Source: Paraburkholderia caffeinitolerans
GTDB lineage: Bacteria > Pseudomonadota > Gammaproteobacteria > Burkholderiales > Burkholderiaceae
Length of the DNA stretch: 64,000 nucleotides
Reading direction: 5' to 3'
Assembly (NCBI RefSeq): GCF_902859945.1
Contig: NZ_CADIKL010000029.1
Span: 1 to 64,000, forward strand
Shown here: positions 44,357 to 52,845 of the stretch, piece after piece
Layout: every line of letters begins with the position of its first letter
Position numbering within the stretch: the stretch's first letter is position 1
Position numbers and translations under genes: made by a program
The notes under the pieces: model-generated
What the model was told of the DNA's origin: nothing
Databases searched by the model: none
What the model saw: the letters and a program-made list of their open reading frames with translations, nothing else

Positions 44357-45985
44357 TCAGGCGAGCTGAAACGTGTTCACGAGACGTTTGAGCACCTTGG
44401 CCTGATCGTCGAGCGATTGCGCCGCCGCCGTGGCTTCTTCCACCAGCGCGGCGTTCTGTTGCGTGCCTGCATCCATTTGCGTCACCGCGCGATTGATCTC
44501 CTCGATGCCGGCGCGCTGCTCGCTCGACGCCGCCGAAATTTCGCCGATGATGTCGTTCACACGCTTCACGGCCGTCATGACCTCTTCCATGGTCCGGCCC
44601 GCGTCGCTGGCGAGCGTCGAGCCGTTCGCCACGCGCGCAACCGAGTCGGTAATCAGGGCCTTGATCTCTCGCGCCGCCGCGGCGCTGCGCTGCGCGAGAT
44701 TGCGCACCTCACCCGCGACCACCGAGAAGCCGCGCCCCTCCTCGCCCGCCCGCGCCGCTTCGACCGCCGCATTGAGCGCCAGAATGTTGGTTTGAAACGC
44801 AATGCCCTCGATCACGCCGATGATGTCGGCGATGCTCTTCGCGCTCTCGTTGATCTCGTTCATCGTGGTCACCACGCGGCCCACTACGGCGCCGCCCTTC
44901 TGCGCGATCTGCGAGGCGTTGCCGGCCAGCGTGCTCGCCTGCTGCGCGTTTTCGGCATTCAGGCGCACTGTGGAAGTCAGTTGCTCCATGCTGCTCGCCG
45001 TGCGTTCGAGCGCAACGGCCTGTGCCTCGGTACGGTGTGAAAGATCGAGATTGCCTGTCGAGATCTGTCCCGATGCAGCAGCAATCGCCTCCGCACTCGC
45101 GGCAATCTCGGCCACCGTCGCCGAAAGCCCTTTCTGCATATCGCGCAGCGCACCGAGCATGCTGGACGCGTCACGCGCGTGAACCTCGACCGGCTGCGCG
45201 AGATCGCCCGAAGCAATGCGCGCGGCAATGGCCTTCGCATGCGCGGGCTCGCCGCCGAGCTGGCGCGCGAGTCGCCGCACGACCCATTCGCTCACGACGA
45301 AAGCGAGCACGAAGAGCCCCACAGTCGCCGCGGCGATCATCACGAACGACGACTCGTAGATGAACGCCGACGCCGCGATCGTCGCCTTGGCGGCAGCGCC
45401 GCGCTGCGCGACGAGCCGATCGACGAGCTTCTCGAGCTTCTCCGTTTCGACGAGCAGCGACACGTCCTGCGTGCCGACTTGCCAGTTCATCTGCGAAAGA
45501 TCGAGCGGCTGCGCTTTCACGAGCGTGACGAATTCGCGCAATTGCCCGCTCCATGTTTGCGCCGCCCCCGCGAACTGCTTTTGCTGAGCGAGCGCGTCAC
45601 CTCCTGACTGAGTCGAATATTGCTCGAGCACCTTCATCTCGGCCACGAGCGCGGCGAGATCCTTATCGATATCGGCGCCCAACTCGTCTCGCTCCTTGGC
45701 GGTGGTCGCAGTAAGCAGCATTTTCTGCGCGCGGCTCGCACGCAGCACGTGAGCACGCGCCTCCTCCGCCGCGCGGCTGGCAACGTGACCTTGCTCATAG
45801 ATCGATTCCGTCGAGTCGTTCAGGCGGCTGATCTGCGCAAGCGAAAAGGCACCGATAGCCAGCGTGCCGGCCAGCACCACCGCAAACGCGACGCGTAACA
45901 TCGTCTTCACCGAGAGCGTCCTGTCCGCTCGCACATCTTGCGGCACGAAACCGGCGCGCCGCGCCCCCTGCAATGCAGCTTTCAT
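44357..45985 (-). CDS. Methyl-accepting chemotaxis protein
   Basis: A 542-residue chemoreceptor. TM1 spans about 30-52, a four-helix-bundle periplasmic sensor of about 155 residues follows, TM2 is about 212-235, then HAMP (VVRRLARQLGGEPAHAKAIA) and a long cytoplasmic coiled coil with the CheA/CheW-binding tip EGIAFQTNILALNAAVEAAR. The C-terminus (KRLVNTFQLA) lacks a CheR-binding NWETF-type pentapeptide. AAGGAG precedes ATG 45985; an internal ATG at 45901 would drop 28 cytoplasmic residues. Its place next to iol genes may mean inositol sensing, but the ligand is not readable. Confidence 0.92.
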   Translation of the reverse strand: MKAALQGARRAGFVPQDVRADRTLSVKTMLRVAFAVVLAGTLAIGAFSLAQISRLNDSTESIYEQGHVASRAAEEARAHVLRASRAQKMLLTATTAKERDELGADIDKDLAALVAEMKVLEQYSTQSGGDALAQQKQFAGAAQTWSGQLREFVTLVKAQPLDLSQMNWQVGTQDVSLLVETEKLEKLVDRLVAQRGAAAKATIAASAFIYESSFVMIAAATVGLFVLAFVVSEWVVRRLARQLGGEPAHAKAIAARIASGDLAQPVEVHARDASSMLGALRDMQKGLSATVAEIAASAEAIAAASGQISTGNLDLSHRTEAQAVALERTASSMEQLTSTVRLNAENAQQASTLAGNASQIAQKGGAVVGRVVTTMNEINESAKSIADIIGVIEGIAFQTNILALNAAVEAARAGEEGRGFSVVAGEVRNLAQRSAAAAREIKALITDSVARVANGSTLASDAGRTMEEVMTAVKRVNDIIGEISAASSEQRAGIEEINRAVTQMDAGTQQNAALVEEATAAAQSLDDQAKVLKRLVNTFQLA

Positions 45986-46076
45986 GTCTTGACGGTCTCC
46001 TTCTTGTTGTCAGGCCGCGCGAGGGAGTCCCCCGGGTCCGCCACACCCCCCGTCTACGGCAGATTCGCCGCGAACT

Positions 46077-46463
46077 TTAGCGCCGCCGGCATCGGGCTCG
46101 CACGCCCTTTCTCCAGCCGCCAAACGGTAAAGACAGTCGATTTACACATGCGTGAATCACCGGCAACCCAATCAAATCCAATGGGATATTAATAACCAAT
46201 TCAAACAGCATAATAATTGCGATAACGAATTTATATCTCGATTCAGACAATATATATCCCAAACAAGTACGCCATATATCAATTTGATAATCGTCATGAA
46301 TTTTATCGATTGCTAGCCCTTTCCTTACAATCGGGTTTATTCTGTCACCACTATTTCCAAGCCACACAAGACGGGATGAATCTCGTACAACAGCACAACT
46401 CGAAAAGCCCTCGCAGCTCACTCCCAATGTGTTTTCATTTGATTCGCATAAAGTGGGTTGCAA
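46077..46463 (-). CDS. Possible small membrane protein in AT-rich region, doubtful
   Basis: An open frame of 128 codons with codon use far more AT-rich than its neighbours. It contains one hydrophobic helix (FVIAIIMLFELVINIPLDLI) and a cysteine-containing GFSSCAVVRDSS near the N-terminus that looks like a lipoprotein segment without a signal peptide before it. No clear ribosome site is seen. It may be a real foreign gene, a remnant that has lost its start, or chance. No family recognised. Confidence 0.25.
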   Translation of the reverse strand: MQPTLCESNENTLGVSCEGFSSCAVVRDSSRLVWLGNSGDRINPIVRKGLAIDKIHDDYQIDIWRTCLGYILSESRYKFVIAIIMLFELVINIPLDLIGLPVIHACVNRLSLPFGGWRKGVRARCRRR

Positions 46464-46577
46464 CTCATTGAAGCTAAATTCAACGATATCCCGCTCACGA
46501 AAAATTTAGCCTTTATTTAGAAGCACTCGTTTTCAAAAATAGCCACAACACTTATCTGAATTACGGGGCAACACCGC
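46120..46577. other. AT-rich leader block before the T6SS cluster
   Basis: This stretch between the chemoreceptor and tssA is markedly richer in A and T (runs such as AATATATATCCC, TTATTAATA) than anything else in the window. It holds only the doubtful frame at 46077-46463. The last 110 nt presumably carry the T6SS promoter, but no confident -35/-10 or sigma-54 pair could be assigned. The remainder of the gap from 45986 is ordinary and empty. Confidence 0.7.
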
Positions 46578-47627
46578 GTGAATACCGATCAGGATTATCC
46601 GCTTGCAGAGCCACTCAGTGCGCCCGAATCCGCGCGCGTGAGCGATTCAATGGGTGACTGCGGCGAAAACCTCGAGTACGACGCGGCGTTCATCGAGCTT
46701 GAACGCACTGTCACCGGCATCGGCGATCAGCAATATGGCGACACGGTCATTGCCGCGATCGCGCCAGACTGGCAGCTCGTCAGGCAGCAAGGCCAAGCGT
46801 TGCTGCAACGCTCGAAGGATCTGCGCGTCGTGGCATGGCTCACGCGGGCATGGATGGAATCTGCCGGATTGAAGGGGTACGCGAAAGGTCTGGCGCTGGC
46901 CGCCGATCTGCTCGACAACCACTGGGCCGGTGTGCACCCACGTATCGAACTCGACGACAATGGGCAACCCGACCCGTTCTCCCGCGCGAATGCGCTGCAA
47001 GCGTTCTTCTCGCAGGAAGCCCTCGGTGCGCGCGCTCGCGCGGCGAGCCTGCTGCAGGTGCGCGGCGTCGACCTTTCGCTGCGCAAAGCCGGCGCGTTGC
47101 TCGACGGCTCGACCGAACAGGACGGAGGCATCACACGGCAAGAGTTGTGTGTGGCGCTCAATGCGGAACGGGCCTCGCTCGACGTCGCGGGCGAGCTGCT
47201 CGCTCATATCGAGAATCTTCGCCACATCGTATCGGCTTGCCTGGACGAAACTTGGGTACCCGATACAAGCGCGGTGGAAAAGCCGCTGCGCGCCGTATTC
47301 TCGCTCCTGGCAGAAGCCACGGCGAATGACGTTGCGGCAACTGCGCAGCCGGACACAATCGTATCGGCAGCACCATCGGCGGCTAGCAACAGGTCGCTCG
47401 CAAGCTCGAGCCACACCGGTGAAGTTCGCTCCCGAGATGACGCGAGTCTTCTGCTCGAAAAAGTCTGCCTCTATCTTGAGGCCTGCGAACCGGCTCACCC
47501 CTCGTCGTTGCTGATCCGTCGCGCTCAACGCCTGTTGCATATGACGTTTTACGAAATCATTCGCGACATGACGCCGGAAGCCATTCCGCACATCGACCTG
47601 CTGGCCGGTCTCGGCGGCAACGGCTGA
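46578..47627 (+). CDS. tssA: T6SS protein TssA
   Basis: A 349-residue protein of the ImpA/TssA family, which caps and primes sheath polymerisation. The N-terminal ImpA_N domain (about 40-160) includes WLTRAWMESAGLKGYAKGLA and DNHWAGVHPRIELDDNGQPD, the usual signature. The C-terminal part is short, with LLIRRAQRLLHMTFYEIIRD at the end, as in ImpA-type short TssA proteins. It begins at GTG with only a weak GGGG upstream; no better start is seen. First gene of the cluster, 62 nt before tssB. Confidence 0.9.
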   Translation: MNTDQDYPLAEPLSAPESARVSDSMGDCGENLEYDAAFIELERTVTGIGDQQYGDTVIAAIAPDWQLVRQQGQALLQRSKDLRVVAWLTRAWMESAGLKGYAKGLALAADLLDNHWAGVHPRIELDDNGQPDPFSRANALQAFFSQEALGARARAASLLQVRGVDLSLRKAGALLDGSTEQDGGITRQELCVALNAERASLDVAGELLAHIENLRHIVSACLDETWVPDTSAVEKPLRAVFSLLAEATANDVAATAQPDTIVSAAPSAASNRSLASSSHTGEVRSRDDASLLLEKVCLYLEACEPAHPSSLLIRRAQRLLHMTFYEIIRDMTPEAIPHIDLLAGLGGNG

Positions 47628-47688
47628 CTCAATCCTTGGCATCGATCTTCATGACGCAGCATCACCTTTTATTTATAGGACTCCGAAA

Positions 47689-48261
47689 ATGAGCGATTCG
47701 AAATCGACGGGACAGAAATTCATTGGGCGTAATCGCGCACCACGGGTTCAGATCGAGTACGACGTCGAAACCTACGGAAGCAATCAGAGCGTCGACATTC
47801 CCTTTGTTATGGGCGTGTTGTCCGACCTTGCTGGCAAGTCCAACCAACAGCAGCCCAGCCTGGAGCAACGCAAGTTCCTGGAAATCGACGTCGACAATTT
47901 CGATGACCGGTTGAAGTCAGTGCAGCCACGCGCAGCGTTTCATGTGCCCAACGAAATCTCCGGCAGCGGCAAGCTGGCCATCGACCTCACCTTCGAGTCG
48001 ATGGAAGACTTTTCGCCGGCCAGCGTCGCGCGCATGGTGCCCGAACTGAACCAGTTGCTGATGGCCCGGCGCCAACTCTCGAACCTGCTCTCCTATATGG
48101 ACGGCAAGAGCAATGCCGAAGCCATGCTCATGCAGGCGCTGAAGAGCCGCCCGTTGCTCGAATCCATCGCCCGCCTCACGGATCAAACCGCAGACCAATC
48201 CAGGGCCCCGGGCCAAGACCAGCCTGCTGGCTCGCCGTCGGGCGACGAACCCGAAGCATGA
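47689..48261 (+). CDS. tssB: T6SS contractile sheath small subunit TssB (VipA)
   Basis: A 190-residue sheath protein. Diagnostic blocks are QKFIGRNRAPRVQIEYDVET, LPFVMGVLSDL-type sequence (IPFVMGVLSDLAGKS) and LEIDVDNFDDRL. It pairs with TssC to form the cytoplasmic contractile sheath. The C-terminal tail is Gln/Gly/Pro-rich. Its stop overlaps the tssC start (ATGA), so the two sheath subunits are made in fixed ratio. Confidence 0.96.
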   Translation: MSDSKSTGQKFIGRNRAPRVQIEYDVETYGSNQSVDIPFVMGVLSDLAGKSNQQQPSLEQRKFLEIDVDNFDDRLKSVQPRAAFHVPNEISGSGKLAIDLTFESMEDFSPASVARMVPELNQLLMARRQLSNLLSYMDGKSNAEAMLMQALKSRPLLESIARLTDQTADQSRAPGQDQPAGSPSGDEPEA

Positions 48262-49808
48262 CGGCACCGACTGCCCAGCAGCCCATCCACCCGCATCCCG
48301 GTGAAACGCACATGAAGACTGCCGAAGCCATACTGCAAACAACGACCATCGACTTTCCGTCGCACGATGAGTTCGCCGTTGCACTCGTCGACGAACTGAA
48401 TCCGCGCAGCGACCGCGCCCGCGAAGCGATCGACGCAGCTGTCAAAACACTCGCATTTCAGGCGCTCGAACACGCGGTCGTCGTGTCGGACGACGCATAC
48501 CAGACGATCCAGACCATCATTGCGGAGATCGACCGCAAACTCTCGGATCAAATCAATACGATTATTCACCACGACGAATTCCAGCAGCTCGAGTCCGCGT
48601 GGCGAGGCCTGCATTACCTCGTGACGAACAGCGAAACGAACGAGCAGTTGAAGATCCGCTACATGCCCGCGACGAAAACGGAGCTGAATCGCTCGTTGAA
48701 GCGCTACAAAGGCGTCGCGTGGGACCAGAGCCCGATCTTCAAGAAGATCTATGAAGAAGAGTACGGCCAGTTCGGCGGCGAGCCGCTGGGTTGTCTCGTG
48801 GGCGACTATTACTTCGACCACGGGCCGCAGGATGTGGAAATGCTCGGTGAGATCGCGAAAATCTCGGCCGCAGCACACTGCCCGTTCATTAGCGGCGCAT
48901 CGCCGGCTGTGATGCAGATGGAGTCGTGGCAGGAACTGTCGAATCCGCGTGATCTAACCAAGATTTTCCAGAACAGCGAATACGCGGCATGGACGCATCT
49001 GCGCAAATCCGATGACGCGCGCTATCTCGGCCTGACGATGCCGCGCTTTCTTGCCCGCCTGCCCTACGGCGCGCGCACAAACCCCGTGGAAGCGTTCGAC
49101 TTCGAGGAAGACGTCGACGGCGCAACCCATGACCGCTATGCGTGGATCAACGCCGCATACGCCATGGCGACCAATATCAACCGTTCGTTCCGCAATTTTG
49201 GCTGGTGCACGGCGATTCGCGGCGTCGAATCGGGCGGCGCGGTCGAAGATCTGCCGGCGCACACGTTCCCCACCGACGACGGCGGCATCGACATGAAATG
49301 CCCAACCGAGATCGCCATCAGCGATCGTCGCGAGGCCGAACTCGCGAAGAACGGCTTCATGCCGTTCGTGCACCGGAAGAACTCCACGGTTGCAGCGTTC
49401 CTTGGCGCGCAGTCGTTACAAAAGCCCGCCGAATACCACGACGCGATGGCCACCGAAAACGCCAAGCTCGCTGCACGTCTGCCCTATATCTTCGCCTGCA
49501 GCCGCTTCGCTCACTACCTGAAATGCATCGTGCGCGACAAGGTGGGCTCGTTCAAGGAGCGCAACGAGATGGAGGCCTGGCTCAACGACTGGATCATGCA
49601 TTACGTCGACGGCGACCCCCAGAATTCCTCGCAGGAAACCAAGGCGCGCAAACCGCTCGCTTCCGCGCGCGTTGTCCTGGAGGACATGGAAGACAACCCC
49701 GGCTATTACAGCGCCAAGTTCTTCCTGCGTCCGCACTATCAGCTCGAAGGTCTTACCGTATCCCTACGGCTCGTCTCGAAGGTACCCGCACTGAGCGGGG
49801 CCTCGTGA
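48258..49808 (+). CDS. tssC: T6SS contractile sheath large subunit TssC (VipB)
   Basis: A 516-residue sheath protein. Typical blocks: HHDEFQQLESAWRGLHYLV, FGGEPLGCLVGDYYFDHGPQ, AAHCPFISGASP and the C-terminal GYYSAKFFLRPHYQLEGLTV. It builds the outer sheath layer and would be recycled by ClpV (tssH), which is not in the window. The ATG overlapping tssB was chosen; an internal ATG at 48312 (MKTAEA) would remove 18 residues that are not conserved-looking. Confidence 0.96.
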   Translation: MTAPTAQQPIHPHPGETHMKTAEAILQTTTIDFPSHDEFAVALVDELNPRSDRAREAIDAAVKTLAFQALEHAVVVSDDAYQTIQTIIAEIDRKLSDQINTIIHHDEFQQLESAWRGLHYLVTNSETNEQLKIRYMPATKTELNRSLKRYKGVAWDQSPIFKKIYEEEYGQFGGEPLGCLVGDYYFDHGPQDVEMLGEIAKISAAAHCPFISGASPAVMQMESWQELSNPRDLTKIFQNSEYAAWTHLRKSDDARYLGLTMPRFLARLPYGARTNPVEAFDFEEDVDGATHDRYAWINAAYAMATNINRSFRNFGWCTAIRGVESGGAVEDLPAHTFPTDDGGIDMKCPTEIAISDRREAELAKNGFMPFVHRKNSTVAAFLGAQSLQKPAEYHDAMATENAKLAARLPYIFACSRFAHYLKCIVRDKVGSFKERNEMEAWLNDWIMHYVDGDPQNSSQETKARKPLASARVVLEDMEDNPGYYSAKFFLRPHYQLEGLTVSLRLVSKVPALSGAS

Positions 49809-49852
49809 TGAGCCACTTCGTGACGTCCCTTCTCAACCAATAGGAGATCGAA

Positions 49853-50335
49853 ATGTCTGTAGATATGTACATGCTCGTGGATGGCGCCAACGGCGAATCG
49901 AAGGATGCCAGCCATAAAGGCTGGACCGACATCCTGTCGTATTCGTGGGGCGCGAACCAGCCCGGTTCGATGTCGACCGGCGGTGGCGGCGGCATCGGCA
50001 AGGTCAGCTTCGACGACCTCACGGTGGAAGCCTACGCCGACAAGGCAACCCCCGCGATTCTCAAGTACTGCGCAAACGGCAAGCACCTCCCGCAGATCCA
50101 GCTGTCGATCTGCAAGGCGGGCGGTTCGCAGGTCGAATACAAGCGCGTCACGCTCACGGATGTGCTCGTCGTCGCTGTGCAGCAAAACGCCGACCAGAAC
50201 TCCGAAGCCGTGAAGATCACCTACCGCTTCCAGGCGGCCAAGGTCAAGCAGCAGTACTGGGAGCAGACCGACCAGGGCGGCAAGGGCAGCGAAAGCGTGC
50301 TCTCCTGGAACATCAAGGAAAACCGCGAGATGTAA
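49853..50335 (+). CDS. hcp: T6SS inner-tube protein Hcp
   Basis: A 160-residue Hcp/TssD, the ring-forming tube subunit also exported by the system. The start MSVDMYMLVDGANGESKD and SYSWGANQPGSM match Hcp1-type proteins; no C-terminal toxin extension is present. A clean TAGGAG site lies 7 nt before the ATG. It is 44 nt after tssC and followed by a large hairpin that probably limits read-through to tssE, in keeping with the high demand for Hcp. Confidence 0.95.
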   Translation: MSVDMYMLVDGANGESKDASHKGWTDILSYSWGANQPGSMSTGGGGGIGKVSFDDLTVEAYADKATPAILKYCANGKHLPQIQLSICKAGGSQVEYKRVTLTDVLVVAVQQNADQNSEAVKITYRFQAAKVKQQYWEQTDQGGKGSESVLSWNIKENREM

Positions 50336-50374
50336 ATTGCCTTTAGTTTTTCTGCAATAAATTTAGTTATACAA

Positions 50375-50437
50375 ACAGTGTGGGTGAAACGCCACCCACA
50401 CTGTCCTGCTTTTTTGCTGCTTTTTTGCTGCTTTTTT
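50375..50437 (+). terminator. Strong hairpin with three spaced T6 runs between hcp and tssE
   Basis: A perfect 12-bp stem (50375-50386 with 50393-50404, loop AAACGC) is followed by TTTTTT at 50410-50415, 50421-50426 and 50432-50437, separated by GCTGC, i.e. an 11-bp unit repeated. It lies 40 nt after the hcp stop and 12 nt before the tssE ATG. It probably stops most hcp transcripts and lets a fraction continue. Confidence 0.85.
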
Positions 50438-50449
50438 GTATTGACAGCC

Positions 50450-50971
50450 ATGAGTCACACCACAACGCCGCAATCCGCAGCGCTCGAAGATGTTCAGCGC
50501 CGCTACCCACCCTGCCTGTTCGATCGTCTGATCGCGGGCCGAGAGCCGACGCGCACGGCAAATGACGCCAGGCGCAGATCGCTCCACGATGCGGTGCTGC
50601 GTGACCTTGCGTGGCTGCTAGGCAGCATCAACACGCGCGGCGTAAACAATCTGCGCGAGTTCCCCCATATCGCCACGTCCGTGCTCAATTTCGGCATTCC
50701 GGCACTGGAGCATGTGACGCTGCAGGCCGAAGCCTCACGCCTGCTCGAAGTCGAGGTGCGCGAAGCGATTGTGCGCTTCGAGCCGCGCCTCGCTCACGAC
50801 ACGCTCGACGTTCAATGCCGGCCCGCGACCACGCCGGGCGGTCAGCCGTGTCTCGAACTGCGTATCGAGGGCGACTTGATGGCCCTGCCCAATCGCACCC
50901 GGATCGTACTCGTCGCGGATTTCGTCGAGGCCGGCGAAGGACTCGTGTTCAGAGCGCGGGGCAACTCATGA
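50450..50971 (+). CDS. tssE: T6SS baseplate protein TssE (gp25-like)
   Basis: A 173-residue baseplate component of the gp25-like lysozyme-related family. It includes CLFDRLIAGREP, SLHDAVLRDLAWLLGSINTR, REFPHIATSVLNFGIPAL and the conserved EVREAIVRFEPRL. TssE joins TssF, TssG and TssK in the wedge that starts sheath assembly. ATG at 50450 follows the T-rich repeat; the 24 open codons upstream are the hairpin read through. No good ribosome site is seen, so translation could be weak. Its stop overlaps tssF (ATGA). Confidence 0.93.
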   Translation: MSHTTTPQSAALEDVQRRYPPCLFDRLIAGREPTRTANDARRRSLHDAVLRDLAWLLGSINTRGVNNLREFPHIATSVLNFGIPALEHVTLQAEASRLLEVEVREAIVRFEPRLAHDTLDVQCRPATTPGGQPCLELRIEGDLMALPNRTRIVLVADFVEAGEGLVFRARGNS

Positions 50972-52845
50972 GCCACACGCGCCTGCTCGATTACTACAAT
51001 CGGGAACTCGGCTACCTGCGCGAACTCGGCGCTGAATTCGCCTCCGCATTTCCCGGCGCCGCGGCCCAGCTCGGCATGCGCGACACACAGACGGCCGACC
51101 CGTTCGTCGAGCGCCTGCTCGAAGGTTTCGCTTTTCTGGCGGCACGCATTCACCTCAAGATGGATGCCGAGTTTCCGCGCTTTTCCGAGCGTCTGCTGGA
51201 CGTCGTCTATCCGCATTACCTCTCGCCCATGCCGTCGATGGCGATCGTGGCGTTGCAACCCAATCTGCTTGCAGGCTCGATGCATTCGGGCTACACGCTG
51301 CCCGCAGGTTCCGCGCTGAAAGCGCAGCTCGCCGAGGGCGAGCAGACGGCCTGCGAATTTCGCACTGCGCACGAAGTCACGCTGTGGCCGCTCGAGATCG
51401 CCGACGTCAAGTTGCGTGCCGACGCGAGCACCCTGCCGCTCTCTCGCTGGCCGCTCGGCGGCAAGCACGTCGGCGGCGCGCTGCACATCACGCTGCGCGC
51501 TCACGGCGTCACCGATATTCGCGAGTTGCCGATCAAGAAGTTAATGTTCTTTACGAGCGCGCCCGATGCGGTCGCTCATCCGCTGATCGAGCGCGTGCTC
51601 GCGCACAGCGTCGGCGTGTGCTGTCACAGCGAAGAAGATGGCCCACAGCGCGCCATATGGCTCGGCAGCAACGCCATCCGCCATGAGGGCTTCGACGCCG
51701 ATCAGGCCATGCTGCCCTCTCGCCAAAGCGCCTTCGAGGGATACCGCTTATTGCAGGAGTATTTCGCGTTTCCGGAGCGCTTGGCATTTTTCAGCCTCAA
51801 CGGTCTGGAGCGCGCGCTGCCCGACCTGCGCGGCCGCACCTTTACGCTGACGGTGCTGCTCGATGCCGGCGCGCCCGAACTCGAGCGCGCGATCGACGCG
51901 CGCAGCCTCGCGCTCCATTGCACGCCCGCCGTCAACCTTTTCGAGCGGCGCACGGATCACATCGCCATTTCGCCATCGCGCCACGAGCATCATCTGGTGG
52001 TCGACCGGATGCAGCCCGCCGATTTCGAAATCTTTTCCATTCGCAGAATCACCGGCCAGTCGCAAGCCGGTGCGGCCAATGTCGACTTCTATCCGTTCTT
52101 CGGCGGCCCCGAAAGTTCGTCCACACAACTCGGTCGCTATTTTTCCATGCGCCGAGAACCTCGGCCCATTGCGCAGAACGCCGCCCGCTCGGCCACTCGC
52201 GCCACCTACCCTGGCAGCGAAGTGTATGTGTCGCTCGTCGACCAGCACGATGCGCCATGGCCCGAAGCGCTGCGCCACATCAGCGCCGATGCGCTCTGTA
52301 CCAACCGCCATCTGCCATTGTCGATTCCGCTGCACGGCGCAACGGATTTCACCTTGCGCGCGTCATGTCCCGTGGACGTCGTCAAGGTTCTGCGCGGACC
52401 GACCTCGCCTCGCGGCGCGCTCGCGGAAGGCGAACTGACATGGCGCCTCATCAGCCACCTCGGGCTTGACTATCTGGGGCTCGTGGATGCGGGCGAAAGC
52501 GAGGGCTCACAAACGCTGCGCGAACTGCTGCGTCTCTACGCCGATGGCGCGCGCCGCAACCTGCTTGCCCAGATCGACGGCGTGCGCAGCGTGCGAATTA
52601 CGCCGGCGTATCGGCGCCTGCCGCATCCGGGGCCGGTCATGGTCGGCCGAGGCGTCTGTATCTCGCTCCTGCTCGACGATCTGGCTTTTGCGGGCGGCAG
52701 CACTTACCTCTTCGAATCGGTGCTGGAGCAATTCCTCGCGCGGCATGTATCAATCAACAGCTTCAGCGAACTCGCTGTATCGACGCTGCAGCGCGGCTCG
52801 ATCCGCCGCTGGCCTTCACGCATCGGCAGGCGGCCTACCGTATGA
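50968..52845 (+). CDS. tssF: T6SS baseplate protein TssF
   Basis: A 625-residue baseplate wedge protein (ImpG/VasA). The N-terminus LLDYYNRELGYLRELGAEFA is diagnostic, followed by DPFVERLLEGFAFLAARIHL and PRFSERLLDVVYPHYLSPMP. The C-terminal half has VGRGVCISLLLDDLAFAGGS and ARHVSINSFSELAVSTLQRG as in other TssF. It links the TssE-gp25 part to TssG. Coupled to tssE and tssG through ATGA overlaps. Confidence 0.96.
   Translation: MSHTRLLDYYNRELGYLRELGAEFASAFPGAAAQLGMRDTQTADPFVERLLEGFAFLAARIHLKMDAEFPRFSERLLDVVYPHYLSPMPSMAIVALQPNLLAGSMHSGYTLPAGSALKAQLAEGEQTACEFRTAHEVTLWPLEIADVKLRADASTLPLSRWPLGGKHVGGALHITLRAHGVTDIRELPIKKLMFFTSAPDAVAHPLIERVLAHSVGVCCHSEEDGPQRAIWLGSNAIRHEGFDADQAMLPSRQSAFEGYRLLQEYFAFPERLAFFSLNGLERALPDLRGRTFTLTVLLDAGAPELERAIDARSLALHCTPAVNLFERRTDHIAISPSRHEHHLVVDRMQPADFEIFSIRRITGQSQAGAANVDFYPFFGGPESSSTQLGRYFSMRREPRPIAQNAARSATRATYPGSEVYVSLVDQHDAPWPEALRHISADALCTNRHLPLSIPLHGATDFTLRASCPVDVVKVLRGPTSPRGALAEGELTWRLISHLGLDYLGLVDAGESEGSQTLRELLRLYADGARRNLLAQIDGVRSVRITPAYRRLPHPGPVMVGRGVCISLLLDDLAFAGGSTYLFESVLEQFLARHVSINSFSELAVSTLQRGSIRRWPSRIGRRPTV

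Noticed and set aside
50378..50449. Upstream extension of tssE adding a hydrophobic N-terminus
   Set aside because: These codons are the terminator hairpin and T6 repeats read in frame; TssE is a cytoplasmic baseplate protein and homology starts after the ATG at 50450.
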